DNA of 7,499 bases, taken from an uncultured Clostridium sp. GTDB lineage: Bacteria > Bacillota_A > Clostridia > TANB77 > CAG-508. The position numbers were made by a program, and so were the translations under genes. The notes under the pieces are model-generated. The model saw nothing but the letters and a program-made list of their open reading frames with translations, was not told the origin of the DNA and did no database searches. The number at the start of each line of letters is the position of its first letter. The first letter of the stretch is position 1. Shown here in pieces: positions 1 to 5,390 of the stretch. The DNA lies in contig CAMLYR010000072.1 in NCBI GenBank assembly GCA_946491915.1, positions 1 through 7,499 on the forward strand, read 5' to 3'.

Positions 1-1
1 A

Positions 2-55
2 AAGCAATTAGCAACAGAAGTAACAATTGTAAATTATAAAGAAAAGGTTGCATAA
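2..55 (+). CDS. 3' end of an unidentified upstream gene (partial)
   Basis: Only 17 codons and a TAA stop (53-55) lie in the window. The visible C-terminus contains ATEVTIVNYKEKV. Of the three forward frames this one stays open longest and has codon use like the neighbouring genes; the other two hit stops within 39 bases. The stretch is too short to assign a family. From cluster position it could be another wall-synthesis gene, but nothing in the residues proves that. A promoter and a terminator separate it from murA, so it is probably not simply co-transcribed with murA. Confidence 0.5.
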   Translation, partial: KQLATEVTIVNYKEKVA

Positions 56-75
56 CATTAAAAATAAAAAATTAT

Positions 76-104
76 TTGATTTTGATTGTATAATATAGTA
101 TACT
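76..104 (+). promoter_or_regulatory. Sigma-A-type promoter of the murA leader
   Basis: TTGATT (76-81) and TATACT (99-104) are separated by exactly 17 bp, close to the TTGACA/TATAAT consensus. Transcription would start near 110-112. A TATAAT at 89-94 overlaps this region, but it has only poly-A where its -35 should be, so the 76/99 pair is preferred. The predicted start lies ahead of an intrinsic terminator and murA, so the promoter yields either a short ~85-nt RNA or a murA mRNA with a ~170-nt leader. Confidence 0.6.
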
Positions 105-109
105 ACTAA

Positions 110-196
110 TAGCTTTAAGGCAAATCGACTGTTTAAGTCAGCAGTCATCATATAAACTAAGAATTAGGTGCGGTGAACCCTAGTTCTTATTTTTTT
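110..196 (+). ncRNA. Candidate short leader RNA / attenuated transcript before murA
   Basis: This stretch lies between a promoter-like sequence and a terminator-like hairpin with a T-run, so it could be made as a separate ~85-nt RNA. It holds a small hairpin near 127-148 (GACTG paired with CAGTC, or alternatively GACT with AGTC) and then the terminator. No known riboswitch or T-box consensus was recognised: there is no complete T-box box, and no convincing preQ1, TPP or SAM core. Whether it is a regulatory leader or an independent sRNA cannot be told from sequence alone. Confidence 0.4.
158..196 (+). terminator. Intrinsic terminator in the murA leader
   Basis: An 11-bp stem (158-168 with 179-189, one G-U pair) closes a 10-nt loop and is followed directly by seven T (190-196). 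This is a standard Rho-independent shape. It lies about 50 nt after the predicted transcription start and 80 nt before murA. It can therefore end read-through from the upstream gene and also attenuate the murA promoter. Confidence 0.75.
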
Positions 197-271
197 ACAT
201 AAAAAATAGAACATATACGCACACCTTTTATGTAAAGAAAACATAAAATATAACAAAAACATAAAAGGAGG
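190..271 (+). promoter_or_regulatory. Competing hairpins over the murA ribosome binding site
   Basis: CCTTTTATGT (224-233) is a perfect 10-bp complement of ACATAAAAGG (259-268), which includes the first bases of the murA Shine-Dalgarno AAGGAGG (265-271). The same 226-233 segment can instead join a 15-bp AT-rich stem, 190-204 with 226-240 (one G-U pair), which leaves the ribosome site free and also pairs the terminator T-run. The two folds exclude each other. This resembles the expression platform of a translational switch, but no ligand-binding or protein-binding element was recognised. Confidence 0.45.
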
Positions 272-278
272 AAAGAAC

Positions 279-1541
279 ATGTCTAGCTACATAATACAAG
301 GGGGAAATAAGCTAGAAGGAACCGTCAAAATATCAGGTTCGAAAAATTCTAGTTTACCAATTATAGCAGCAACCATATTAAATGGAGGAGAGACCACTTT
401 ATATAATGTACCCAATATTCATGACACACAAATGATGTTTGAAATCTTAAGACAAATAGGAGGAAAAGTCACCAAAAAGAAGAATAAAGTAATTATTAAT
501 ACCAAAGACATCCATAAATATGAAATACCAGAAGAATTGATGAGACAAATGCGTTCTTCTGTGATTTTTGCAGGAAGTTTATTAGGAAAGTACAGAAAAT
601 GCACGTTATCATATCCAGGAGGATGTGACATTGGAACAAGACCAATCGACTTACATTTAAAAGCATTTGAAAAATTAGGAATAAATATTGACAAAAACTA
701 TGGAAAAATAGCATGCAGTTGTGATAAAATAAACGGGGAAAAAATTGACTTTGAATTTCCAAGTGTTGGAGCAACTGAAAATGCAATACTTGCAAGCTGT
801 TTAGGAGAAGGAACAACCGTTATAACCAATGCAGCAAGAGAACCTGAAATTATCGATTTGCAAAACTTTTTAAATAAAATGGGAGCAAAAGTAAGAGGAG
901 CAGGTTCTAACAAAATTGAAGTCATTGGTGTAAAACATTTAAAAGATGTAAGTTATAACATTATGCCAGACAGAATTGAAACAGGAACATTTTTATGTAT
1001 GGCAGCAATGACAAATGGAAATTTAATCTTAGAAAATATTAATAGTGCTCATATTGTGCCAATTGTTAATAAATTAGAAGAATGTGGTTGTAAAATTGAT
1101 ATGCAAGCAAATAAATTAGAAATCAATGCACCAAAACGATTAAAAGCAACAGATATAAAAACAATGCCATATCCAGGATTCCCAACAGATATGCAATCAA
1201 TATTTGCAACAGCATTAACCATTGCGAAAGGGACATCAGTCGTTGTAGAAAATATATTTGAAAATAGATATAAATATACACAAGAATTAGTTAGAATGGG
1301 AGCTAAGATTACAGTTGAAGGAAGAACAGCGATTATAAAAGGTGTTAGAAGATTATATAGTGCCAATGTAAAAGCTACAGACTTAAGAGGTGGAGCAGCT
1401 TTGGTTATGGCAGCATTATCCACAAAAGGTGAATCAAAAGTGGAAAATATTGAATATATTTTAAGAGGATACGATAATTTCGAAAATAAGATACAAAATA
1501 TTCACGGAAATATGATAAGACATATAGATTACAATGGATAA
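279..1541 (+). CDS. murA: UDP-N-acetylglucosamine 1-carboxyvinyltransferase (MurA)
   Basis: This is the first committed enzyme of peptidoglycan synthesis. In the cytoplasm it transfers enolpyruvyl from phosphoenolpyruvate to UDP-GlcNAc. The 420-aa product has full family length. Visible hallmarks are SGSKNSSLP with Lys22-Asn23, Arg92 in RQMRSSV, the PGGCDIGTRP loop with active-site Cys116 and Arg121, GFPTDMQ with catalytic Asp304, Arg330 and a C-terminal LRGYDNFENKI with Arg396. These fall within one residue of the E. coli numbering. Cys116 is the residue that fosfomycin alkylates in this family, and it is intact here. The ATG at 279 is set by AAGGAGG at 265-271 (7-nt spacing). Firmicutes often carry two MurA paralogues; this copy is the one in the dcw cluster. 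Expression may be controlled by the leader hairpins upstream. Confidence 0.97.
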   Translation: MSSYIIQGGNKLEGTVKISGSKNSSLPIIAATILNGGETTLYNVPNIHDTQMMFEILRQIGGKVTKKKNKVIINTKDIHKYEIPEELMRQMRSSVIFAGSLLGKYRKCTLSYPGGCDIGTRPIDLHLKAFEKLGINIDKNYGKIACSCDKINGEKIDFEFPSVGATENAILASCLGEGTTVITNAAREPEIIDLQNFLNKMGAKVRGAGSNKIEVIGVKHLKDVSYNIMPDRIETGTFLCMAAMTNGNLILENINSAHIVPIVNKLEECGCKIDMQANKLEINAPKRLKATDIKTMPYPGFPTDMQSIFATALTIAKGTSVVVENIFENRYKYTQELVRMGAKITVEGRTAIIKGVRRLYSANVKATDLRGGAALVMAALSTKGESKVENIEYILRGYDNFENKIQNIHGNMIRHIDYNG

Positions 1542-1565
1542 AAAAGAAAAATAAGAAAGAAAAAG

Positions 1566-1618
1566 TCAAGGGCATGAAAGAAATTCTTAACAATAAAAAA
1601 TATCATGCCCTGGATTTT
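1566..1618 (+). terminator. Hairpin after murA, possible weak terminator
   Basis: AGGGCATGA (1569-1577) pairs perfectly with TCATGCCCT (1603-1611), and two further pairs follow beyond one mismatch (1566-1567 with 1613-1614). The 25-nt loop holds a nested AAGAA/TTCTT mini-hairpin. Only four T follow (1615-1618), so termination is probably partial and divIB may still be reached by read-through. It could instead be an mRNA-stabilising 3' structure. Confidence 0.5.
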
Positions 1619-1649
1619 CTGAAAACATAAGAAGCATCTAAACAAACCA

Positions 1650-1820
1650 GGTCCCAATGGAACCTAATTGCCCAACGAATCTGGCCCTAATGGATCCAAC
1701 GAACCTGGCTCCAATTGCCCTAAAAGGATCTGATCCCAATGGACCCAATGAACCCAAACGGACCTGGTCCCAACGGACCCAAAGAACCCAAACGGACCTG
1801 GTCCCAACGGACCCAAAGAC
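1650..1820. repeat. GC-rich nested tandem repeat between murA and divIB
   Basis: This is a 171-bp array of 9-nt blocks of the form GGNCCCAAY, alternating with GGACCT and GAACCCAAAC blocks. At the right end the blocks form 34-bp units (6+9+9+10): 1726-1759, 1760-1793 and a truncated 1794-1820. The last two are identical over 26 bases; the units to the left are shorter (24-27 bp) and diverged. The 1760-1793 unit has 20 G+C in 34, far above the surrounding genes. It is dense in GGACC/GGTCC, which form local inverted repeats such as GGACCTGGTCC and GGTCC-CAAC-GGACC. It lacks stops in the divIB frame and in one minus-strand frame, which creates open frames that are probably not coding. Confidence 0.85.
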
Positions 1821-1828
1821 AAATGAAA

Positions 1829-1845
1829 AAGGAGGTATCAAATTG
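1829..1845 (+). promoter_or_regulatory. Ribosome binding site fixing the TTG start of divIB
   Basis: AAGGAGG (1829-1835) lies 7 nt before TTG (1843-1845). No comparable site precedes the in-frame ATG at 1657, which lies inside the GC-rich repeat. This places the start after the repeat. Confidence 0.85.
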
Positions 1846-2850
1846 TCAAAAAAGCAAAAACTTCAAAAAGAGCAAGAAGTAAATTTATATTATTTTGATA
1901 ATGGACAAGAAGAAGAAACAATTGATGATATGATGAAAAGAAAAAAAGCAAAGGAAAGAGAAAAGAGAATAGAAGAAAGAAAAAAACAAGAATTTGATGA
2001 TAAGTTTGACTTTGATACAGAAACGGTTATTGGAATGACCAATAAAAATAAAATAAAGCAAGAAGAACAAAAGAAAAAAGAATTCACAAAACAACAAAGA
2101 AAAAGAAACCGAATGATTAAAAGAATAAAAAGAATTGTAAGATTTATTTTATTGTTAGGCATCATTACAGGAGCAATTGTGTTTGCAACATGTTCACCAA
2201 TTTTTAATATAACGGACATAGAAGTATTAAATAATAATATGGTATCTAGTGATACGGTGATTAGTTTGTCAGGAATTCGTACAAATGAAAATATATTTCG
2301 TTTTATTGCAACAAAAGCAAGTAACAGCATTAAACAAAATGCTTATATAGAAGATGTAAAGATAAGAAGAGTAATACCAAATAAAGTACAAATTGAAGTA
2401 ACAGAAAGAGAACCTCAATTTAGTATACCAGTACTTGGAGAGTTTGCATATATGAGTACACAGGGATATATATTAGAAATTACACAAAATGAATTAAATT
2501 TACCAATCATATATGGATTACAAACACCAGAAGAAAATATTACAGTGGGAAATAGAATTGTAGAAGAGGATTTAGTCTCATTAGAGACTGTATTAAAAAT
2601 CATGAATGGAATGAAGGATTCTGGACTAGCTGAAAAGATTACAAGTATTGACATCAGTAATAAAAATGATTATAGTATATATATGCAAGAGGAAAAGAAA
2701 ACAATCCATTTAGGGGATGGCTCAAATCTAAGCAATAAAATGTTATATGTTATGGCAATATTAGAAGAAGAAAAAGATGTAGCAGGAGAGATTTTTGCAA
2801 ATGGAGATTTAAATAGTGACTTCAGAGTATATTTTAGAGAAGACGTATAA
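1843..2850 (+). CDS. divIB: Cell division protein DivIB/FtsQ
   Basis: This is a bitopic membrane component of the divisome. In Firmicutes DivIB works with FtsL and DivIC and stabilises them at the septum. From the TTG start the product is 335 aa. It has a long, highly charged cytoplasmic region (about 1-98, Lys/Glu/Arg-rich), one membrane segment (about 99-117, FILLLGIITGAIVFATC), then an extracellular POTRA-like domain beginning FNITDIEVLNNN. That domain continues through NAYIEDVKIRRVIPNKVQIEVTE (in two parts, about 165-190) and is followed by the beta domain up to about 335. An in-frame ATG at 1657 would add 62 residues encoded by the GC-rich repeat (MEPNCPTNLA...), with no ribosome site, so it is rejected. 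The long charged N-terminus is typical of Gram-positive DivIB. Weak read-through past the murA hairpin is the likely source of transcription, as no good promoter was seen in the gap. Confidence 0.88.
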   Translation: MSKKQKLQKEQEVNLYYFDNGQEEETIDDMMKRKKAKEREKRIEERKKQEFDDKFDFDTETVIGMTNKNKIKQEEQKKKEFTKQQRKRNRMIKRIKRIVRFILLLGIITGAIVFATCSPIFNITDIEVLNNNMVSSDTVISLSGIRTNENIFRFIATKASNSIKQNAYIEDVKIRRVIPNKVQIEVTEREPQFSIPVLGEFAYMSTQGYILEITQNELNLPIIYGLQTPEENITVGNRIVEEDLVSLETVLKIMNGMKDSGLAEKITSIDISNKNDYSIYMQEEKKTIHLGDGSNLSNKMLYVMAILEEEKDVAGEIFANGDLNSDFRVYFREDV

Positions 2851-2866
2851 ATACATACATAAAAAG

Positions 2867-2924
2867 AAGGTTTATAGGTAAAACCTTATGTAAAAACCTA
2901 AATATAGTATACAAGGAATGAAAA
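2867..2924 (+). promoter_or_regulatory. Leader of the first DUF881 gene (copy 1 of a duplicated leader)
   Basis: This 58-nt segment matches 3789-3842, the leader of the second DUF881 gene, with only two short gaps (4 nt in total) and a few substitutions. Shared blocks include AAGGTTTAT, AAAAACCTAAATATA and TATACAAGGAATGAAAA. AAGGTTT (2867-2873) can pair with AAACCTT (2881-2887), and AGGTTT can also pair with a second AAACCT further on. It ends in the ribosome site AAGGA (2913-2917), an unusually long 13 nt before the ATG. It was probably duplicated together with the gene. Confidence 0.65.
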
Positions 2925-2930
2925 TTTACT

Positions 2931-3650
2931 ATGCCAAATAAAAAGCTAATTAGCATAATTTTAGGAGTCATGTGTTTTGCTTTAACACTAGGAATTGTTG
3001 TACAAGTTAGAACAATTCAAAGCACAAATTCTACAATTGGTCAGAATCAAGAAGCAAATGAATTAAGAGATGAGATATTAAGATATAAAGAACGATATGA
3101 TAATCGATTTGCACAATTAGAAGAGGCAGAAAAAGAGTTAGAAAAAGAAAGAGAAGAAGCAACTAAAAATGATACAGAGTTAGAACAGGCACAACAACAA
3201 ATCACAGAAGGAAATAAATTAACAGGAATGACAGAAGTAACAGGACCAGGGGTTATTATTACATTATCAGATGGAACAGGAATTGCGACCTCTTCATTAA
3301 ATCCAAGCCAACTAATTGTGCATGATTTAGATGTTTTAAGTGTCGTAAATGAATTAATAAATGCAGGAGCAGAAGCCATATCTATCAATGACCAAAGATG
3401 GGTATTCACAACAGCAATTTCATGTAGAGGAAATACAATTGATATTAATGGAGAACGAATAGGAGCCCCATTTGTCATAAAAGCAATTGGACTTCCTGAA
3501 TACTTAGCAGGATTAGAAAGAGTAGGCGGATATTTGGAATTAATGAGAGGACAAGGAGTAGGTGTTAATTTAGAAAAATCAAATAGTATTACGATACCAA
3601 AATATTCAGGTGTCATCAATTTTGAATATCTACAAAATGTGGAAGAGTAA
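2931..3650 (+). CDS. DUF881 family membrane-anchored protein (YlxW/YlxX type), copy 1
   Basis: The product is 239 aa. It has a short basic N-terminus and one membrane segment or signal anchor (about 6-26), then a Glu/Lys/Gln-rich coiled coil (about 40-95) and a globular DUF881 domain (about 97-235). The domain shows the family pattern GPGVIITLSDG, LIVHDLDVLSVVNELINAG and AEAISINDQRW, and ends in IPKYSG. Proteins of this family sit outside the membrane and are encoded between divIB and sbp/ftsA in many Firmicutes; a precise molecular role is not established. It is paralogous to the next gene. The start is ATG 2931; AAGGA is 13 nt away, which suggests modest translation. A 7-codon mini-ORF starting at 2918 overlaps the start out of frame. 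The stop codon directly abuts a 31-bp repeat unit. Confidence 0.85.
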   Translation: MPNKKLISIILGVMCFALTLGIVVQVRTIQSTNSTIGQNQEANELRDEILRYKERYDNRFAQLEEAEKELEKEREEATKNDTELEQAQQQITEGNKLTGMTEVTGPGVIITLSDGTGIATSSLNPSQLIVHDLDVLSVVNELINAGAEAISINDQRWVFTTAISCRGNTIDINGERIGAPFVIKAIGLPEYLAGLERVGGYLELMRGQGVGVNLEKSNSITIPKYSGVINFEYLQNVEE

Positions 3651-3768
3651 TGTCGCATTAGGTTCGTTTGTCAATGAGACATTCGGGTCAATGTCGCATT
3701 AAGTTCGTTTGTCAATGAGACATTGACATTCACAAAATGTCGCACAGACAAACGAACTCTATGGGACA
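3651..3768. repeat. Palindromic repeat cluster R1 (three 31-bp units)
   Basis: Units lie at 3651-3681 and 3692-3722 (direct copies, one base different) and at 3738-3768 (inverted). Each begins TGTCGCA and ends GACA, with a core of CGTTTGTC (or GACAAACG when inverted). Each direct unit is itself a weak palindrome (TGTCGCAT against ATGAGACA). The second and third units share a perfect 12-bp inverted core, AGTTCGTTTGTC/GACAAACGAACT, and would form a long hairpin. Between them GACATT/AATGTC makes a further small stem. The cluster begins on the base after the DUF881 stop codon. It carries no transposase and resembles REP-type intergenic repeats. Confidence 0.85.
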
Positions 3769-3788
3769 GAAAGATATAATTGACTATC

Positions 3789-3842
3789 AAGGTTTATTGG
3801 TAACCTTTTAAAAACCTAAATATATTATACAAGGAATGAAAA
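3789..3842 (+). promoter_or_regulatory. Leader of the second DUF881 gene (copy 2 of the duplicated leader)
   Basis: This is the homologue of 2867-2924 and retains AAGGTTTAT, AAAAACCTAAATATA and TATACAAGGAATGAAAA. AAGGTT (3789-3794) can pair with AACCTT (3802-3807) or with the later AAACCT. AAGGA (3831-3835) lies 10 nt before the ATG at 3846. A TATACA near the ribosome site is not a usable promoter, because transcription would then start at or after that site. Confidence 0.65.
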
Positions 3843-3845
3843 AAG

Positions 3846-4538
3846 ATGAAAAAAGGTAAAATTGCTATGACAATTACAATAGGGATTGCTTGCTTTGCTT
3901 TAGTAACGGTCATGATGATGCAGTTTAAAGTAGTAAATGAAACAGATATAACGGCAATTGAAGAAATGCAAGAATCAGAGTTAAAAACAGAGTTAGCAAA
4001 TTGGAAAACGAGATATGAAGAAATTGATGCACAATATCAAGAAGTAACACAAAGAATTGAAGAATATAAAAATGATGAACAATCAAATAATGAAGCAAGC
4101 CAATTAGTACAGGAAGAATTAGAACAAACCAATACTTTATTAGGATTAACAGATGTGCATGGAGAAGGAATTGTTGTAACACTAAAAAGTGATGAAAATA
4201 TAGCACCGATTACAGCTGATGATTTATTGGTTATTGTTAATGCACTAAAATTTGCAGGAGCAGAAGCGATATCTATTAATGATCAAAGAGTTGTGAATAC
4301 AACAGATATTGTATATATAACATCTGGTTCTTTTGTAAAGGTAAATGGACAAAGAATATTAGAACCTTATGTTATAAAAGTAATAGGAAATCAATCTCAT
4401 ATGGAAAGTGCACTAACAGGTACTGGTGGTAAAGTAGAGGAATTACATGCATTAGGACATACAGTAACCATCGAAAAAGACAATGATATAAAAATAGAAA
4501 AATATAATGGAACAATTGAGAAAAAATACATTGAATAA
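3846..4538 (+). CDS. DUF881 family membrane-anchored protein (YlxW/YlxX type), copy 2
   Basis: The 230-aa product has the same architecture as the preceding gene: basic N-terminus, membrane segment (about 7-27), coiled coil (about 36-98) and DUF881 domain (about 100-228). It shares GLTDVHGEGIVVTLKSD, LLVIVNALKFAGAEAISIND and YNGTIEKKY with the paralogue. AGAEAISINDQR is identical in both copies, while the tips of the domain differ (for example VVNTTDIVYITSGS here, WVFTTAISCRGN in copy 1). Two adjacent DUF881 genes also occur in B. subtilis (ylxW, ylxX), so the pair may be an old duplication. The leader is also duplicated, which points to gene and leader copying together. Another 31-bp repeat pair follows 8 nt after the stop. 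Confidence 0.85.
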   Translation: MKKGKIAMTITIGIACFALVTVMMMQFKVVNETDITAIEEMQESELKTELANWKTRYEEIDAQYQEVTQRIEEYKNDEQSNNEASQLVQEELEQTNTLLGLTDVHGEGIVVTLKSDENIAPITADDLLVIVNALKFAGAEAISINDQRVVNTTDIVYITSGSFVKVNGQRILEPYVIKVIGNQSHMESALTGTGGKVEELHALGHTVTIEKDNDIKIEKYNGTIEKKYIE

Positions 4539-4546
4539 AAAGAGAA

Positions 4547-4608
4547 TGTCGCATTAGGTTCGTTTGTCAATGAGACATGTCGCATAGACAAACGATCTCA
4601 ATGAGACA
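4547..4608. repeat. Palindromic repeat pair R2 (two 31-bp units, head to head)
   Basis: Unit 4547-4577 is identical to 3651-3681 in R1. It is followed without a gap by an inverted unit at 4578-4608. The two units match at 25 of 31 positions when one is reversed and complemented, giving a near-perfect 62-bp palindrome centred on GACATGTC. R2 fills most of the gap between the second DUF881 gene and sbp and ends just before the AAGGA of sbp. In RNA it would be a long hairpin only a few bases upstream of that ribosome site. Confidence 0.85.
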
Positions 4609-4631
4609 TTTGGAAAGGAATGGGAAGAGTA

Positions 4632-5063
4632 ATGGTATTTATTGCAATATTAATAGGGTGTATATTAGGAGCAATTTTGGGACTAAATGCGCCAATGATT
4701 TCTTACACATATTCAAGTTATTTAGCGATTGCTATCATAGCAGCGTTAGATTCTGTATTTGGAGGCATTGCTTCTGTTATCAAGAAGAATTTTGATTTAA
4801 AGATTTTTATATCAGGCTTTTTTGGAAATGCAATTTTAGCAATATTATTGACCATCTTAGGACAAAAATTGAATGTAGATATTTATTTAGCTGCTATTGT
4901 TGTTTTTGTTTGGAGAATGTTTATGAATTTAGGAACCATTAGAAGATATTATGTTGAAAAGTGGTCAGATATGATAAAAGAAAAAGCAACAAAAAAAGAA
5001 AAAGCATCTAAAAAAGAAAAAGATAAAAAAGAAGAACCACAAGAAGAAAAACAAGAAGCCTAA
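4632..5063 (+). CDS. sbp: Small basic membrane protein Sbp (DUF1290)
   Basis: From ATG 4632 the product is 143 aa. It begins directly with a membrane segment (MVFIAILIGCILGAILG), followed by YSSYLAIAIIAALDSVFGGI, FISGFFGNAILAILLTILG and VDIYLAAIVVFVWRMF, about four membrane spans in all. NLGTIRRYYVEKW and a Lys/Glu-rich tail (about 116-143, repeated KKEK) come next. The pattern matches Sbp as encoded before ftsA in B. subtilis; its function is not known. An in-frame ATG at 4620 would add MGRV, but it touches AAGGA (4615-4619) with no spacing. ATG 4632 gives a 12-nt spacing, like the two DUF881 genes with the same AAGGAATG context, and matches the usual family start. The charged tail looks longer than usual. 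Confidence 0.85.
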   Translation: MVFIAILIGCILGAILGLNAPMISYTYSSYLAIAIIAALDSVFGGIASVIKKNFDLKIFISGFFGNAILAILLTILGQKLNVDIYLAAIVVFVWRMFMNLGTIRRYYVEKWSDMIKEKATKKEKASKKEKDKKEEPQEEKQEA

Positions 5064-5118
5064 GTGTTGGTCTACAAGAAAGTTATACTAGTTAAGATAT
5101 AAGAGATGCTTTTTTATT

Positions 5119-5191
5119 GTATAGGAAAAATCGGCTTTTATCTTGACCCTATATGGATTTTTCCGTATACAACAAGGTTAGGCTTCCTATA
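5119..5191 (+). repeat. Inverted repeat with alternative pairings
   Basis: GTATAGGAAAAATC (5119-5132) pairs with GATTTTTCCGTATAC (5156-5170), giving 14 bp with one bulged base and a 23-nt loop. The TATAGGAA within the left arm (5120-5127) could instead pair with TTCCTATA at 5184-5191, and TATAGG could also pair with CCTATA at 5148-5153. A structured RNA, a 3' processing element or an intergenic repeat are all possible. No T-run follows, so it is not a standard terminator. Confidence 0.5.
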
Positions 5192-5194
5192 TTC

Positions 5195-5265
5195 GTGAAG
5201 TGCTGCGAAGCAGTCTTCACATGTGTGCGTCGAAATCTTTGATTTCGTTAACGCACGCCTTTCTT
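5195..5265 (+). terminator. Two adjacent GC-rich hairpins, possible terminator of the murA-sbp unit
   Basis: Hairpin 1 is GTGAAG-TGCT (5195-5204), a GCGA tetraloop, AGCA (5209-5212), a 2-nt bulge and CTTCAC (5215-5220). Hairpin 2 pairs GTGTGCGT (5223-5230) with ACGCACGC (5251-5258) and CGAAATC with GATTTCG around a TTT loop, with a bulged TTA. CCTTTCTT follows, a poor T-run. Both are more GC-rich than the surroundings and look like a mobile or dispersed intergenic module. Partial transcription termination after sbp is plausible but not certain. Confidence 0.5.
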
Positions 5266-5268
5266 ATA

Positions 5269-5390
5269 GAATAAATCTGTTGCAATAATAAATTTGTATA
5301 ATTAATCATATGGGGAATAGATTTTCTGTAATAGATTATTCTGTATAATAAATCACATGGGTAATAAATCTTCTGAGTAATAGATTTTTT
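5269..5390. repeat. AT-rich ~47-bp tandem repeat, about 2.5 copies
   Basis: Copy 1 (5295-5341) and copy 2 (5342-5390) both begin TGTATAAT and share ATGGG, AATAGATT/AATAAATC, TTCTG and TAATAGATT in the same order. The preceding 5269-5294 (AATAAATCTG...ATAATAAATT) matches the second half of the unit. Copies differ by substitutions and a 2-nt insertion. No reading frame runs through it, and its function is unknown. Confidence 0.65.

Noticed and set aside
111..196. T-box, preQ1, THF or c-di-GMP riboswitch in the murA leader
   Set aside because: Small pieces resemble known motifs (for example GGTGCGGTGAACC, AAACTAA), but no class shows its full conserved core and pairing.
226..254. Second promoter close to murA (TTTTAT, 17 bp, TATAAC)
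   Set aside because: The -35 is too far from consensus, and this AT-rich leader offers many such matches by chance.
1638..1841. Minus-strand open frame of 67 codons over the GC-rich repeat
   Set aside because: It is open only because the repeat lacks stop codons in that frame. It has no ribosome site, and its peptide is repeat-derived.
1890..2330. Long minus-strand open frames opposite murA, divIB, DUF881 and ftsA
   Set aside because: They mirror the A-rich coding strand, giving Ile/Leu/Phe/Ser-rich peptides with no ribosome sites, and they overlap confidently assigned genes.
2901..2913. Promoter -10 in the DUF881 leaders (AATATAGTATAC, also present in the murA promoter at 92-103)
   Set aside because: A start 6-8 nt downstream would fall on or after the ribosome site, and no -35 lies at proper spacing in either leader. 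The shared 12-mer may be AT-rich coincidence.
3775..3785. TATAAT (3775-3780) and TTGACT (3780-3785) between R1 and the DUF881-2 leader
   Set aside because: Neither has a partner element at 16-18 bp, so no promoter can be supported.
3651..4608. CRISPR array from the 31-bp units
   Set aside because: Units occur in both orientations, abut or have 10-15 nt gaps, and lack uniform spacers; no cas gene is present.
4577..4795. Plus-strand open frame beginning in the R2 repeat and overlapping sbp
   Set aside because: It starts on the repeat's own ATG and runs in a different frame through sbp. The sbp frame encodes the recognisable membrane protein, so this one is a shadow.
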